From assembly GCF_900218015.1 (NCBI RefSeq), contig NZ_UFQQ01000003.1, forward strand, positions 211,286-275,285: DNA of 64,000 bases. Direction: 5' to 3'. Position numbers and translations under genes: made by a program. A model generated the notes under the pieces. That model was given only the letters and a program-made list of their open reading frames with translations. It ran no database searches and was not told where the DNA came from. This DNA comes from Rhodopseudomonas pentothenatexigens (GTDB lineage: Bacteria; Pseudomonadota; Alphaproteobacteria; Rhizobiales; Xanthobacteraceae). This document shows positions 18,525 through 28,778 of the stretch, one piece after another. Within the stretch, counting starts at the first letter, position 1; the number at the start of each line of letters is the position of its first letter.

Positions 18525-19526
18525 ATGAGCTTGATCCGTCGCATTGTTTTGTCACGCCGGGCGGTCTTGGCAACCGCCGTCGCCGCTCTGGCCGCCGCGT
18601 CGGCGGCGCCCCCCGCCGGATATGCCGAGGGACTGTATCCGAACCGCCCGGTCCGGATCGTGCTGCCGTTCGCGGCCGGTGGCGTCGCCGACCTCACCGC
18701 GCGGCTGATTGCCGATCAGCTCGGCGCCAAGCTCGGTCAGCGATTTTATGTCGAGAACCAGCCGGGCGCCGGTGGCATCGCCGCGGCCCGCACGGTGATC
18801 GCCGCTCAGCCGGACGGCTACACGCTGGCGCTGCTGTCGAACGGGACCGCGATCAGCGTGTCGCTGTTCAAGAAACTGCCGTTCGATCCGGTCAAGGATT
18901 TCGCGCCGATCTCGAGCCTCGGCACCTTCGACTTCCTGTTCGCGGTCCGCGCCGATTCGAAGTTCAAAACGCTCGAAGACTTCATCAAGGCGGCGAAGCA
19001 GAAGCCGGGCGCGCTCAATGTCGGCGCCATCAACAACGGCAGCACCCAGAATCTCGCCGCCGAGCTGTTCAAGACGGCGGCAGGGGTGGACTTCGTGATC
19101 GTTCCGTATCGCGGAACGCCGGAGGTGTTGGTCGCATTGCTTCAAGGCGGCGTCGACCTGACGATCGACAGCTACTCGGCGCTGAAAGGCAGTCTTGCGG
19201 ATCGCAAGATCAGGGCGCTCGCGGCGACCGGTCCGCTCCGCTCGAAGATCACCCCCGACGTTCCGACGCTGCGCGAAAGCGGAATCGAAGCCAGCATCGA
19301 ATCCTGGAACGGGCTGTTCGCGCCGGCCGGCACGCCGCCGGCGGTGATCAGTGCGCTGAACACGGCCCTGCAGGAGATCCTGGTCGATCCCGCTTTAAAG
19401 AAGAAAATGCTCGAACTCGGGATCGACGCCAAACCGTCGACGCCGGAACAACTGGCTACGCGGCTGCGCACCGATATCGAGAAGTGGCGCGCGGTGATCG
19501 AACAGGCCGGGATCGAGCGGCAATAG
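18525..19526 (+). CDS. Bug/TctC-family periplasmic solute receptor
   Basis: A 333-residue exported protein of the tripartite tricarboxylate transporter (TTT) receptor family. The signal peptide is twin-Arg-like at the very start (RRIVLSRRAVLATA) and ends PAGYA. Family hallmarks are YPNRPVRIVLPFAAGG, QPGAGGIAAA and the Bug-type ligand loop ADGYT-like QPDGYTLALLSN. ATG 18525 is preferred to a TTG at 18507. Receptors of this family bind carboxylates, often aromatic acids. No TctA/TctB membrane genes are nearby. It is the first plus-strand gene of the lig cluster, so binding of protocatechuate or a related acid is a reasonable guess. Confidence 0.9.
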   Translation: MSLIRRIVLSRRAVLATAVAALAAASAAPPAGYAEGLYPNRPVRIVLPFAAGGVADLTARLIADQLGAKLGQRFYVENQPGAGGIAAARTVIAAQPDGYTLALLSNGTAISVSLFKKLPFDPVKDFAPISSLGTFDFLFAVRADSKFKTLEDFIKAAKQKPGALNVGAINNGSTQNLAAELFKTAAGVDFVIVPYRGTPEVLVALLQGGVDLTIDSYSALKGSLADRKIRALAATGPLRSKITPDVPTLRESGIEASIESWNGLFAPAGTPPAVISALNTALQEILVDPALKKKMLELGIDAKPSTPEQLATRLRTDIEKWRAVIEQAGIERQ

Positions 19527-19547
19527 CGGCGGGCCCGCGATCCAGCG

Positions 19548-20450
19548 ATGAACCTCAAGCAGCTCGAATATTTCATGCACGTCGCCGAGCTCGGCTCGTT
19601 CAGCAAGGCCGCGATGGTGCTGGACGTTGCGCAGCCGGCGCTGAGCCGGCAGGTGCGCGGGCTGGAGACCGAGCTGCGCCAGCAACTGTTTCTGCGCAAC
19701 GGCCGCGGCGTGGCGCTGACCGAGGCCGGACGGCGGCTGTTCGACCATTCGGTCGCGATCATGCAGATGGTCGCGCATGCGCGCGAGGATCTCGGCGCCA
19801 GCCGCGACGCGCCGGTCGGCCGCGTCACCATCGGGTTGCCGCCGTCGATCGCCCGCCAGCTCACGCTGCCGCTGATCGATCATTTCAAGCGGGCGCTGCC
19901 GGCGGCACGGTTGGCGATCGTCGAAGGCCTGTCGTCGCACATCGTCGAATGGGTGACCACCGGCCGCGCCGATGTCGGCCTGGTCTACAATCCGGACGCG
20001 CAGTCGGGCATCGAGATCACGCCGCTGCTGCAGGAACCGCTCGGTCTGGTCAGCCACGCACCCACCGCCAAGCGCCGCGCCGCCGCGGCGCCGCTGCCGT
20101 TCAAGGACCTGTCCGACTATCCGCTGATTGTTCCCGAGCGCGTGCACGCGATGCGCCGGCTGCTCGAAAACGAGGCGGCGCTGGCCGGGGTCAAGCTCGA
20201 TATCGCCTGGGAGGTGTCGAGCGTGCCGTCGATCATCGAGCTGGTGTGCGCCGGCTACGGCCATGCGGTGCTGACGCGCAGCGGTGTCGCCGCTTCGCCG
20301 CGCGCGACCGAGCTGGTGATGCGCCCGCTGGTCGACCCGGCGCCGGCCAGTGCGTTATGTCTGGTGGTGTCGGCGACGCGGCGGCCGACGCCGCTCGCAC
20401 AGCACGCCATGCGATTGCTGACCGACCTGGTCAAACAACTGCCGACCTGA
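19548..20450 (+). CDS. LysR-family transcriptional regulator
   Basis: A 300-residue regulator with an N-terminal winged helix-turn-helix (LKQLEYFMHVAELGSFSKAA, then QPALSRQVRGLE) and a C-terminal periplasmic-binding-protein-like effector domain (GRVTIGLPPS, then DVGLVYNP). It lies 21 bases after the Bug receptor gene and just before the catabolic genes, in the same direction, which is less usual than the divergent LysR arrangement. It most likely activates the downstream protocatechuate genes with a pathway intermediate as inducer. Confidence 0.93.
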   Translation: MNLKQLEYFMHVAELGSFSKAAMVLDVAQPALSRQVRGLETELRQQLFLRNGRGVALTEAGRRLFDHSVAIMQMVAHAREDLGASRDAPVGRVTIGLPPSIARQLTLPLIDHFKRALPAARLAIVEGLSSHIVEWVTTGRADVGLVYNPDAQSGIEITPLLQEPLGLVSHAPTAKRRAAAAPLPFKDLSDYPLIVPERVHAMRRLLENEAALAGVKLDIAWEVSSVPSIIELVCAGYGHAVLTRSGVAASPRATELVMRPLVDPAPASALCLVVSATRRPTPLAQHAMRLLTDLVKQLPT

Positions 20451-20582
20451 GCTCGGCACACAGTTTCGGCATCGATTTTCCGCACTTGCCATGCCGGAAG
20501 CCGATAGCTGTTATAGACCACCCGCCGTGGCGCCGGTCAGGCCGCACGGCCAAAATAGCAATAACGATGCGGAAGGAAACGA

Positions 20583-21698
20583 ATGCAAACCGCAATTCCC
20601 TGCCTTTTCATGCGCGGCGGGACCTCACGCGGCCCCTTCTTCAACGCAGACGATCTGCCGGGTGACATCGCCACCCGGGACAAGGTGCTGCTCGCGGTGA
20701 TGGGCTCGCCCGATCGCCGCCAGATCGACGGCCTCGGCGGCGCGCATCCGCTCACCAGCAAGGTCGGCATCGTTTCCAAGGGCAGCAAGCCTGGCGTCGA
20801 TCTCGATTTTCTGTTCGCCCAGTTGCAGCCGGACAAGGACACGGTCGACACCACACCGAACTGCGGCAACATGCTGGCCGCCGTGGTCCCGTTCGCGCTC
20901 GAAACCGGTCTGGTGACGCCGCAGGGGTCGACCACCACGCTGCGGGTGCTGACGCTCAACACCGACATGCAGTGCGACATCACGGTGCAGACGCCGGAAG
21001 GCCATGTCGAATACGAGGGCGACGCGCGGATCGACGGCGCCCCGGGCACCTCGGCGCCGATCAAGATCAACTTCCTCGATACCGCCGGTTCGGTGGCGCC
21101 CGGCCTGCTGCCGACCGGCAACGTCCGTGATGTCATCGACGGCGTCGAGGTTACTTGCATCGACAACGGCATGCCGCTGGTGATGTTTCGGGCTGAAGCC
21201 GTCGGCCGCACCGGCTATGAGGGCGTCGCGCAGCTCAATGCCGATACCGAGCTGAAGGCGCGGCTGGAGCAACTGCGGATCGCCTGCGGCCACGCCATGC
21301 AACTCGGCGACGTCACCTCCAAGAACTATCCGAAGATGACGCTGATCGCGGCGCCGCGCGCCGGCGGCAGCATCTCGACCCGCAGCTTCATCCCGCACGT
21401 CTGCCACGACGCGATTGGCGTGCTCGCCGCCGTGACGGTGGCGACCGCCTGCGTGCTGAAGGGCAGCGTCACCGAAGGAATCGCGCAGGTGCCGCACGGC
21501 ACGGTGAAGCAGATCTCGGTCGAGCATCCGACCGGCGAGTTCTCGGTCGAAATCGAAGTCCATCCGGCCAATCCGCAGACCGTCACCCGCGCCGCGCTGC
21601 TGCGCACCGCGCGCCTGATCATGCGCGGCGAAGCGATGGTGCCGGCGGCGGTGTGGGGCGGGAAGCAAGCCGACGCGGCGCTGCGGCGGGCGGGGTGA
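20583..21698 (+). CDS. galD: 4-oxalomesaconate tautomerase/isomerase (PrpF family)
   Basis: A 371-residue member of the PrpF/diaminopimelate-epimerase fold. MRGGTSRGPFF near the N-terminus (residues 10-20) and the Cys in TPNCGNML (about residue 98) are the family's signature sites. In gallate and protocatechuate 4,5-cleavage pathways the homologues (GalD, LigU) interconvert keto, enol or allylic forms of 4-oxalomesaconate so the hydratase can act. Placement right before ligJ supports this assignment over aconitate isomerase. ATG 20583 follows GGAAACGA. The gene symbol is by homology and could equally be ligU. Confidence 0.85.
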   Translation: MQTAIPCLFMRGGTSRGPFFNADDLPGDIATRDKVLLAVMGSPDRRQIDGLGGAHPLTSKVGIVSKGSKPGVDLDFLFAQLQPDKDTVDTTPNCGNMLAAVVPFALETGLVTPQGSTTTLRVLTLNTDMQCDITVQTPEGHVEYEGDARIDGAPGTSAPIKINFLDTAGSVAPGLLPTGNVRDVIDGVEVTCIDNGMPLVMFRAEAVGRTGYEGVAQLNADTELKARLEQLRIACGHAMQLGDVTSKNYPKMTLIAAPRAGGSISTRSFIPHVCHDAIGVLAAVTVATACVLKGSVTEGIAQVPHGTVKQISVEHPTGEFSVEIEVHPANPQTVTRAALLRTARLIMRGEAMVPAAVWGGKQADAALRRAG

Positions 21699-21764
21699 AA
21701 CAACGACGAAACTGGAACGCGTATCGATGCTCGCTGAGTTAGCGAGCGGGGCATATACAACAGG

Positions 21765-21839
21765 CGTCATGCGCGGGCTTGACCCGCGCATCCATCTTCA
21801 GAAGAGCGATGGATTGCCGGGTCAAGCCCGGCAATGACG
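21765..21839. repeat. Palindromic repeat, family A
   Basis: Begins CGTCATGCGCGGGCTTGACC and ends with its near complement, GGGTCAAGCCCGGCAATGACG. Same ends as the copies at 25743-25830 and 50553-50640. It lies between the tautomerase gene and ligJ. Confidence 0.85.
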
Positions 21840-21864
21840 AAGAACAAGCAGTTAGGGACACCCG

Positions 21865-22893
21865 ATGATCATCGACATTCACGGCCACTACACCACCGCG
21901 CCGAAGGCGCTGGAGGATTGGCGCAACCGGCAGATCGCGGGCATCAAGGATCCGTCTGTGATGCCGAAAGTGTCCGAGCTGAAGATCAGCGACGATGAGC
22001 TGCGCGCCTCGATCATCGACAACCAGCTCAAGAAAATGCAGGAGCGCGGCAGCGACCTGACGGTGTTCAGCCCACGCGCCTCGTTCATGGCGCACCACAT
22101 CGGCGACTTCAACGTGTCGTCGACCTGGGCGGCGATTTGTAACGAGCTGTGCTACCGCGTGTCGCAGCTGTTCCCGGACAATTTCATCGGCGCCGCGATG
22201 CTGCCGCAGTCGCCGGGGGTGGACCCTGCGACCTGCATTCCCGAGCTTGAGAAGTGCGTCAAGGAGTACGGCTTCGTCGCCATCAACCTCAATCCCGATC
22301 CGTCGGGCGGCCATTGGACCTCGCCGCCGCTGACCGACCGGAACTGGTACCCGATCTACGAGAAGATGGTCGAGCTGCAGATCCCGGCGATGATCCATGT
22401 CTCTACGAGCTGCAACGCCTGCTTCCACACCACCGGTGCGCATTATCTCAACGCCGACACCACCGCCTTCATGCAGTGCGTCACCGGCGACCTGTTCAAA
22501 GATTTTCCGGAACTGAAATTCATCATCCCGCACGGCGGCGGCGCGGTGCCGTATCACTGGGGGCGGTTCCGCGGTCTGGCGCAGGAAATGAAGAAGCCGC
22601 TGCTCGAGGACCATGTCCTCAACAACATCTTCTTCGACACCTGCGTGTATCACCAGCCCGGCATCGACCTCTTGAACACCGTGATCCCGGTCGACAACGT
22701 GCTGTTCGCCTCGGAGATGATCGGCGCGGTGCGCGGCATCGACCCGCGGACAGGCTTCTACTATGACGACACCAAGCGCTACATCGAGGCGTCGACGATC
22801 CTGACGCCTGAAGAGAAGCAGCAGATCTACGAAGGCAACGCCCGCCGCGTCTATCCGCGGCTCGATGCGGCGCTCAAGGCGAAGGGCAAGTAA
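21865..22893 (+). CDS. ligJ: 4-oxalomesaconate hydratase (amidohydrolase type)
   Basis: A 342-residue TIM-barrel metal enzyme of the amidohydrolase superfamily. The metal motif is DIHGHYT at residues 4-10, with further candidate ligands in MIHVSTS and [14 protein letters not shown] (about residues 175-240). LigJ adds water to 4-oxalomesaconate to give 4-carboxy-4-hydroxy-2-oxoadipate, the aldolase substrate. It is distinct from the PIG-L-type GalB hydratase. Two bases separate its stop from the aldolase gene, so the two are surely co-transcribed. Confidence 0.9.
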   Translation: MIIDIHGHYTTAPKALEDWRNRQIAGIKDPSVMPKVSELKISDDELRASIIDNQLKKMQERGSDLTVFSPRASFMAHHIGDFNVSSTWAAICNELCYRVSQLFPDNFIGAAMLPQSPGVDPATCIPELEKCVKEYGFVAINLNPDPSGGHWTSPPLTDRNWYPIYEKMVELQIPAMIHVSTSCNACFHTTGAHYLNADTTAFMQCVTGDLFKDFPELKFIIPHGGGAVPYHWGRFRGLAQEMKKPLLEDHVLNNIFFDTCVYHQPGIDLLNTVIPVDNVLFASEMIGAVRGIDPRTGFYYDDTKRYIEASTILTPEEKQQIYEGNARRVYPRLDAALKAKGK

Positions 22894-22895
22894 CA

Positions 22896-23591
22896 ATGAC
22901 CGTGCGGATGAACGATCTCGGCATCGTCAAGCGCAACATCGACCGCGCCGACAAGGCGGCGGTCGAGAAGCTGTCGCGGTTCGGCGTCGCCACCGTGCAC
23001 GAGGCGATGGGCCGCGTCGGACTGATGCATCCCTATATGCGGCCGATCTATCCGGGCGCGCATATCTGCGGCACCGCCGTCACCGTGCTGCTGCAGCCGG
23101 GCGACAACTGGATGATGCACGTCGCCGCCGAGCAATTGCAGCCGGGCGACGTCGTGGTGGCGGCGTGCACGGCGGATTCCACCGACGGCTTCTTCGGCGA
23201 TCTGCTCGCCACCAGCTTCCGCGCCCGCGGCGCGCTCGGCCTGATCATCGACGCCGGCGTGCGCGACGTCCGCGATCTCACCGAGATGAAGTTTCCGGTA
23301 TGGTCGAAGGCGATCCACGCCAAGGGCACCGTCAAGGCGACGCTCGGCTCGGTCAACATTCCGGTGGTCGCGGCCGGTGCTTATGTCACGCCCGGCGACG
23401 TGGTGATCGCCGATGACGACGGCGTCGTGATCGTGCCGGCCGCGGTGGCGCAGATGGCGGCCGATGCCGCCGAAGCCCGCGAAGCCAACGAGGCCGAGAA
23501 GCGCGCCAAGCTCGCTTCCGGTGTGCTCGGCCTCGACATGTACAAGATGCGCGAGCCGCTGGAACAAGCCGGACTGAAGTACACCGACTGA
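22896..23591 (+). CDS. ligK: 4-carboxy-4-hydroxy-2-oxoadipate aldolase
   Basis: A 231-residue RraA-fold, metal-dependent class II pyruvate aldolase. The RraA/LigK signature is clear: [12 protein letters not shown], then [20 protein letters not shown] with the conserved R and D of the active site (about residues 105-125). It splits its substrate to pyruvate and oxaloacetate and often also decarboxylates oxaloacetate. The stop overlaps by one base the ATG of the next gene. Confidence 0.92.
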   Translation: MTVRMNDLGIVKRNIDRADKAAVEKLSRFGVATVHEAMGRVGLMHPYMRPIYPGAHICGTAVTVLLQPGDNWMMHVAAEQLQPGDVVVAACTADSTDGFFGDLLATSFRARGALGLIIDAGVRDVRDLTEMKFPVWSKAIHAKGTVKATLGSVNIPVVAAGAYVTPGDVVIADDDGVVIVPAAVAQMAADAAEAREANEAEKRAKLASGVLGLDMYKMREPLEQAGLKYTD

Positions 23592-24520
23592 TGAGCAGCG
23601 ATCCGAAACAGTGGCGCATCGGGATCGTCGGCTACGGCGAGGTCGGCAAGATTCTCGCCGAGGAACTGCGCGCGCAGGGCGTCAAGGTCGCGGCCTACGA
23701 TCTCAAGCTGGACGACGACCGCGGCGGGCCGCTGCGCGAACACGCCGGCCGCCACGGCGTGACACCGGCCTCGTCGCACGCCGATCTGGCAACGCGCAGC
23801 GACTTCATCGTGTCGGCGGTGACGGCCAGCCAGACCGTCGCGGTGGCGGAAGCCTGCGCCGGCGCCATCAACCAGGACACCTGGTTTCTCGACTTCAACT
23901 CGGCTTCGCCCGGCGCCAAGCAGCGAGCCGCGGCGCTGATCCATGGCGCGCAAGGGCGCTACGTCGAAGGCGCGGTGATGACCTCGGTGCCGCCCTATCG
24001 GATCAAGGTGCCGCTGCTGCTCGGCGGGCCGCATGCTGCCGAACTGGCCCCGCTGATCAATGCGCTTGGCTTCGCCGCCAAGCCGGCGAGCGACACGCTC
24101 GGCGTCGCCTCGGCCACCAAGATGTGCCGCAGCATCATGATCAAGGGGCTCGAGGCGATGGTGATCGAGAGCTTCACCACCGCCCGCGCCTACGGCGTCG
24201 AGGACGCGGTGATCGCCTCGCTTGCCGAGACGTTTCCGTCGATCGATTGGGAGAAGCAGGGCGCGTATTTCTTCCAGCGCGTCATCGAACACGGCCGCCG
24301 CCGCGCCGAGGAAGTCCGCGAAGTCGCCGAGACCGTGCGCGACGCCGGTCTGACGCCGTGGTCGGCGCAAGGCACCGCCGAGCGGCAGGCGTGGGTGGCG
24401 GATCTAGCGGAGGAGGGCTTGTTCGGGACGCGCGGCGACAAAGGTTTTGCGCGCAGCGCGGATTGGCGGAGCGAGGCGGATCGGATTCTGGCGAAGGTGA
24501 AGGGCGAGACGAAAGCGTAA
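23591..24520 (+). CDS. NAD(P)-dependent dehydrogenase with DUF1932 C-terminus
   Basis: A 309-residue protein of the beta-hydroxyacid dehydrogenase/6-phosphogluconate dehydrogenase superfamily. The N-terminal Rossmann motif is GIVGYGEVGKILAEEL (residues 9-24); the C-terminal helical half has SATKMCRSIMIKGLEAM, typical of DUF1932 proteins. No step of the textbook protocatechuate meta-cleavage pathway needs it, yet it is translationally coupled to ligK (TGATG). It may remove or recycle a reduced or dead-end intermediate. The exact substrate is unknown. Confidence 0.8.
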   Translation: MSSDPKQWRIGIVGYGEVGKILAEELRAQGVKVAAYDLKLDDDRGGPLREHAGRHGVTPASSHADLATRSDFIVSAVTASQTVAVAEACAGAINQDTWFLDFNSASPGAKQRAAALIHGAQGRYVEGAVMTSVPPYRIKVPLLLGGPHAAELAPLINALGFAAKPASDTLGVASATKMCRSIMIKGLEAMVIESFTTARAYGVEDAVIASLAETFPSIDWEKQGAYFFQRVIEHGRRRAEEVREVAETVRDAGLTPWSAQGTAERQAWVADLAEEGLFGTRGDKGFARSADWRSEADRILAKVKGETKA

Positions 24521-24575
24521 CGCCGCAGCGATTGGCGGCTGAGCGGCAGTCGTGGTTGGCCGCGGTGCTGATGGC

Positions 24576-24748
24576 ACCCCTCCCCCTTGCGGGGAGGGTC
24601 GCATAGGCGGCCTTCGGCCGCCGTTAAGGAGAAACACGCCGATGCTCCGCATCGGCTATGGCGAAGCGGAGGCCGGGGTGGAGGTCCACGAGTCGCAGTG
24701 CCTGGGGCCCCCCACCCCCGACCCCTCCCCGCAAGGGGGAGGGGAGCG
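24576..24748. repeat. Palindromic repeat, family C, inside a 304-base gap
   Basis: The gap between the dehydrogenase gene and ligI holds a repeat that starts ACCCCTCCCCCTTGCGGGGA and ends with CCCCTCCCCGCAAGGGGGAG. Each end is itself a hairpin, and the two ends are mutually inverted. Nothing else is recognisable in the gap. Confidence 0.8.
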
Positions 24749-24824
24749 AGAGGCCGAGGCGTAACAACGACTGACTTAAACGAGCGCGCACTGTGACGCG
24801 CGCTGATTTGAGACGAGTACCTGA

Positions 24825-25739
24825 ATGACCTTCGAAAAGACCTCCGGCTGGCTGGACTGGTACCAAGGGCCGTCGAGGCCGAAATTCAAAGTCCCGGCAG
24901 GCGCTGTCGACGCGCATTGTCATGTGTTTGGGCCGGGTGAAGAATTTCCGTTCGCGCCGGAGCGCAAATACACGCCGTGCGACGCTTCCAACGAACAACT
25001 TTATGCGCTGCGCGACCATCTCGGCTTTACCCGCAATGTCGTGGTGCAGGCGACCTGTCACGGCGCCGACAACCGCGCGATGATCGATGCGCTGGTGAAT
25101 TCGGGCGGCAAGGCGCGCGGCGTCGCGACCGTCAAGCGCAGCGTCACCGATGCCGAGCTGCAGGCGATGCATGATGCCGGCGTCCGCGGTGTGCGCTTCA
25201 ACTTCGTCAAGCGGCTTGTCGACTTCACCCCGAAGGACGAGCTGGTCGAGATCGCCGAGCGCATCAAGCAGCTCGGCTGGCACGTGGTGATCTATTTCGA
25301 GGCGGTGGACCTGCCGGAGCTGTGGGACTTCTTCACCGCGCTGCCGACCACCGTGGTGGTCGATCACATGGGCCGGCCGGATGTCACCAAGCCGGTCGAC
25401 GGGCCGGAGTTCGAACTGTTCGTCCGTTTCATGCGCGAGCACGGCAATGTCTGGTCGAAGGTCAGCTGCCCGGAGCGGCTGTCGGTGTCCGGTCCGCCGG
25501 CGCTGAACGGCGAGCGATCCGCCTATCGCGACGTGGTGCCGTTCGCCCGCCGCATCGTCGAAACTTTCCCGGACCGCGTGCTGTGGGGCACCGACTGGCC
25601 GCACCCGAACCTGAAGGACCACATGCCCGACGACGGCCTGCTGGTCGACTTCATCCCGCACATCGCGACGACGCCGGAACTTCAACGCAAACTGCTGGTC
25701 GATAACCCGATGAGGCTGTATTGGCCGGAGGAGAAGTAA
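24825..25739 (+). CDS. ligI: 2-pyrone-4,6-dicarboxylate hydrolase
   Basis: A 304-residue amidohydrolase-superfamily lactonase that opens 2-pyrone-4,6-dicarboxylate to 4-oxalomesaconate. AVDAHCHVFGPG (about residues 27-38) carries the HxH pair and WGTDWPHPN (about 247-255) the catalytic Asp characteristic of LigI. These proteins work without a bound divalent metal. Length and ends fit the family. It lies downstream of a repeat-filled 304-base spacer but in the same direction as the rest of the cluster. Confidence 0.93.
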   Translation: MTFEKTSGWLDWYQGPSRPKFKVPAGAVDAHCHVFGPGEEFPFAPERKYTPCDASNEQLYALRDHLGFTRNVVVQATCHGADNRAMIDALVNSGGKARGVATVKRSVTDAELQAMHDAGVRGVRFNFVKRLVDFTPKDELVEIAERIKQLGWHVVIYFEAVDLPELWDFFTALPTTVVVDHMGRPDVTKPVDGPEFELFVRFMREHGNVWSKVSCPERLSVSGPPALNGERSAYRDVVPFARRIVETFPDRVLWGTDWPHPNLKDHMPDDGLLVDFIPHIATTPELQRKLLVDNPMRLYWPEEK

Positions 25740-25742
25740 CAC

Positions 25743-25830
25743 CGTCATGCCCGGGCTTGTCCCGGGCATCCACGAAAGCGGACGCTCCGCAACAAGAACG
25801 TGGATGGCCGGGACAAGCCCGACCATGACG
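25743..25830. repeat. Palindromic repeat, family A
   Basis: Left end CGTCATGCCCGGGCTTGTCC, right end GGGACAAGCCCGACCATGACG. It fills the spacer between ligI and ligA and could fold as a long hairpin in the operon transcript. Confidence 0.85.
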
Positions 25831-25839
25831 AGCTAATAA

Positions 25840-27108
<1,269 letters not shown>

Positions 27109-27109
27109 C

Positions 27110-28069
27110 ATGGCACAGACGATCAAGGTCGCGCTCGCGGGAGCGGGCGCGTTCGGCATCAAGCATCTCGACGGCATCAAGAACATCGACGGCGTCGAGG
27201 TGGTGTCGCTGATCGGCCGCCGGCTGGAGCCGACCCAGGAGGTCGCCAAGAAGTACGGCATCGCGCACGTCTCGACCGACCTCGCCGACGCGCTGGCGAT
27301 CAAGGAGGTCGATGCCGTCATCCTGTGCACCCCGACCCAGATGCACGCGCAGCAGGGCATCGACTGCCTGCGGGCCGGCAAGCACGTCCAGATCGAAATC
27401 CCGCTGGCGGACTCGCTGAAGGACGCGCAGGCGGTGGTCGATCTGCAGAAGCAGACCGGGCTGGTGGCGATGTGCGGCCACACCCGCCGCTTCAATCCGA
27501 GCCATCAGTACGTGCACAACAAGATCAAGGCCGGCGAGCTCAACATCCAGCAGATGGATGTGCAGACCTACTTCTTCCGCCGCACCAACATGAATGCGCT
27601 CGGCCAGCCGCGCAGCTGGACCGATCACCTGCTGTGGCACCACGCCGCCCACACCGTCGATCTGTTCGCCTATCAGGCCGGCTCGCCGATCGTGAAGGCT
27701 AATGCGGTGCAGGGCCCGATCCATCCGGATCTCGGCATCGCCATGGACATGTCGATCCAGCTCAAGGCGGCCAACGGCGCGATCTGCACGCTGTCGCTCT
27801 CGTTCAACAATGACGGCCCGCTCGGCACCTTCTTCCGCTACATCTGCGACAACGGCACCTACATCGCCCGCTACGACGATCTGGTGAACGGCAAGGAAGA
27901 GAAGATCGACGTCTCCAAGGTCGACGTCTCGATGAACGGCATCGAGCTGCAGGACCGCGAGTTCTTCGCCGCGATCCGCGACGGCCGCGAACCGAACGCC
28001 TCCGTCGCGCAGGTGCTGCCGTGCTACCAGGTGCTGCACGACCTCGACCAGCAGCTCGCCAAGGGCTGA
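27110..28069 (+). CDS. ligC: 4-carboxy-2-hydroxymuconate-6-semialdehyde dehydrogenase
   Basis: A 319-residue GFO/IDH/MocA-fold dehydrogenase. The Rossmann motif is ALAGAGAFGIKHLDG (residues 8-22); a C-terminal beta-sheet dimerisation domain follows. The family motif EIPLADSLKDA stands where most relatives have EKPLA. LigC oxidises the hemiacetal form of the ring-opened semialdehyde with NADP to 2-pyrone-4,6-dicarboxylate, the LigI substrate. It is the last gene before a terminator. Confidence 0.93.
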   Translation: MAQTIKVALAGAGAFGIKHLDGIKNIDGVEVVSLIGRRLEPTQEVAKKYGIAHVSTDLADALAIKEVDAVILCTPTQMHAQQGIDCLRAGKHVQIEIPLADSLKDAQAVVDLQKQTGLVAMCGHTRRFNPSHQYVHNKIKAGELNIQQMDVQTYFFRRTNMNALGQPRSWTDHLLWHHAAHTVDLFAYQAGSPIVKANAVQGPIHPDLGIAMDMSIQLKAANGAICTLSLSFNNDGPLGTFFRYICDNGTYIARYDDLVNGKEEKIDVSKVDVSMNGIELQDREFFAAIRDGREPNASVAQVLPCYQVLHDLDQQLAKG

Positions 28070-28102
28070 GTCCTCAGCCGAGCTGCCAGCTTGACGCGAC
28101 CG

Positions 28103-28127
28103 AATGGCCGGGCACGTCCCGGCCATT
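28103..28127 (+). terminator. Terminator of the lig cluster
   Basis: Ten-base perfect stem AATGGCCGGG (28103-28112) with CCCGGCCATT (28118-28127), five-base loop, then TTTC. It lies 33 bases after the ligC stop. Confidence 0.8.
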
Positions 28128-28203
28128 TTCTTGATCGCTCTCGGAACCAGGTCCCGCCGCAGCGCTCCTTGTGTTTCCAAAACGGAACCATAGCTGCTTG
28201 ACA

Positions 28204-28238
28204 GCGGTTGTCTCTGCGGATCTCCCAGACACAACCGC
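28204..28238. promoter_or_regulatory. Inverted repeat in the leader of the next small gene
   Basis: GCGGTTGT (28204-28211) pairs with ACAACCGC (28231-28238). It sits 18 bases before the start codon at 28257 and next to a TTGACA (28197-28202). It could be an operator or a leader hairpin. Confidence 0.35.
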
Positions 28239-28256
28239 GTCAGGCGGAGGATGCAG

Positions 28257-28673
28257 ATGCAGAAGCGCAAATCCTTGTGGTCGGGCGGCCGGGCCGTCGC
28301 GATCGTCACCGCTGTGGCGCTGGCCGTGCCGGTGTTCGAACCCGCCGCGGCCTTCGCCGCCACTCCTGGCAAGGTGCAGAGCGCGGCCCCGGCGACGGAG
28401 GCCGCTCCGCTCACCGACGTCAGCGCCCGTAAGCGACGCCATGTCCGCCGTGGCGGCAACAACAATGCGGCCGCCGCCGCGGCGTTCGTCGGGATCATCG
28501 GAACGATCGGCGCGATCGCGGCCGCTCAAGCGCGACGCGACGCGTACGAAAGTCGCTACCGCTATTACTACGGACCCGGACCGGGCTATTACGGCCCTGG
28601 GCCGGCCTATTACGGCGGTCCGCGCTATTATGGCGTACCTTATGGACCACGACCGTACTACTACGGCTACTGA
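28257..28673 (+). CDS. Small secreted Tyr/Gly/Pro-rich protein
   Basis: A 138-residue protein of unknown function. A signal peptide (IVTAVALAVPVFEPAAAFA) is followed by a basic patch (RKRRHVRRGG), one hydrophobic helix (AAAAAFVGIIGTIGAIAAA) and a tail of repeated YYGPGP-like units. ATG 28257 lies six bases after GGCGGAGG, so it is preferred to the ATG at 28251, which abuts the site. Proteins of this plan are widespread in Bradyrhizobium-group genomes; the tail suggests a surface or envelope role. Confidence 0.72.
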   Translation: MQKRKSLWSGGRAVAIVTAVALAVPVFEPAAAFAATPGKVQSAAPATEAAPLTDVSARKRRHVRRGGNNNAAAAAAFVGIIGTIGAIAAAQARRDAYESRYRYYYGPGPGYYGPGPAYYGGPRYYGVPYGPRPYYYGY

Positions 28674-28778
28674 AAACGCGCATTTCAGTTCGGACGACGC
28701 GACGACCACCTCGAAAGGCGGACGTCGCGTCTGAGTTGCGTTTACACGACTGACATTGAAACCAGCTAAGCTATTGGA

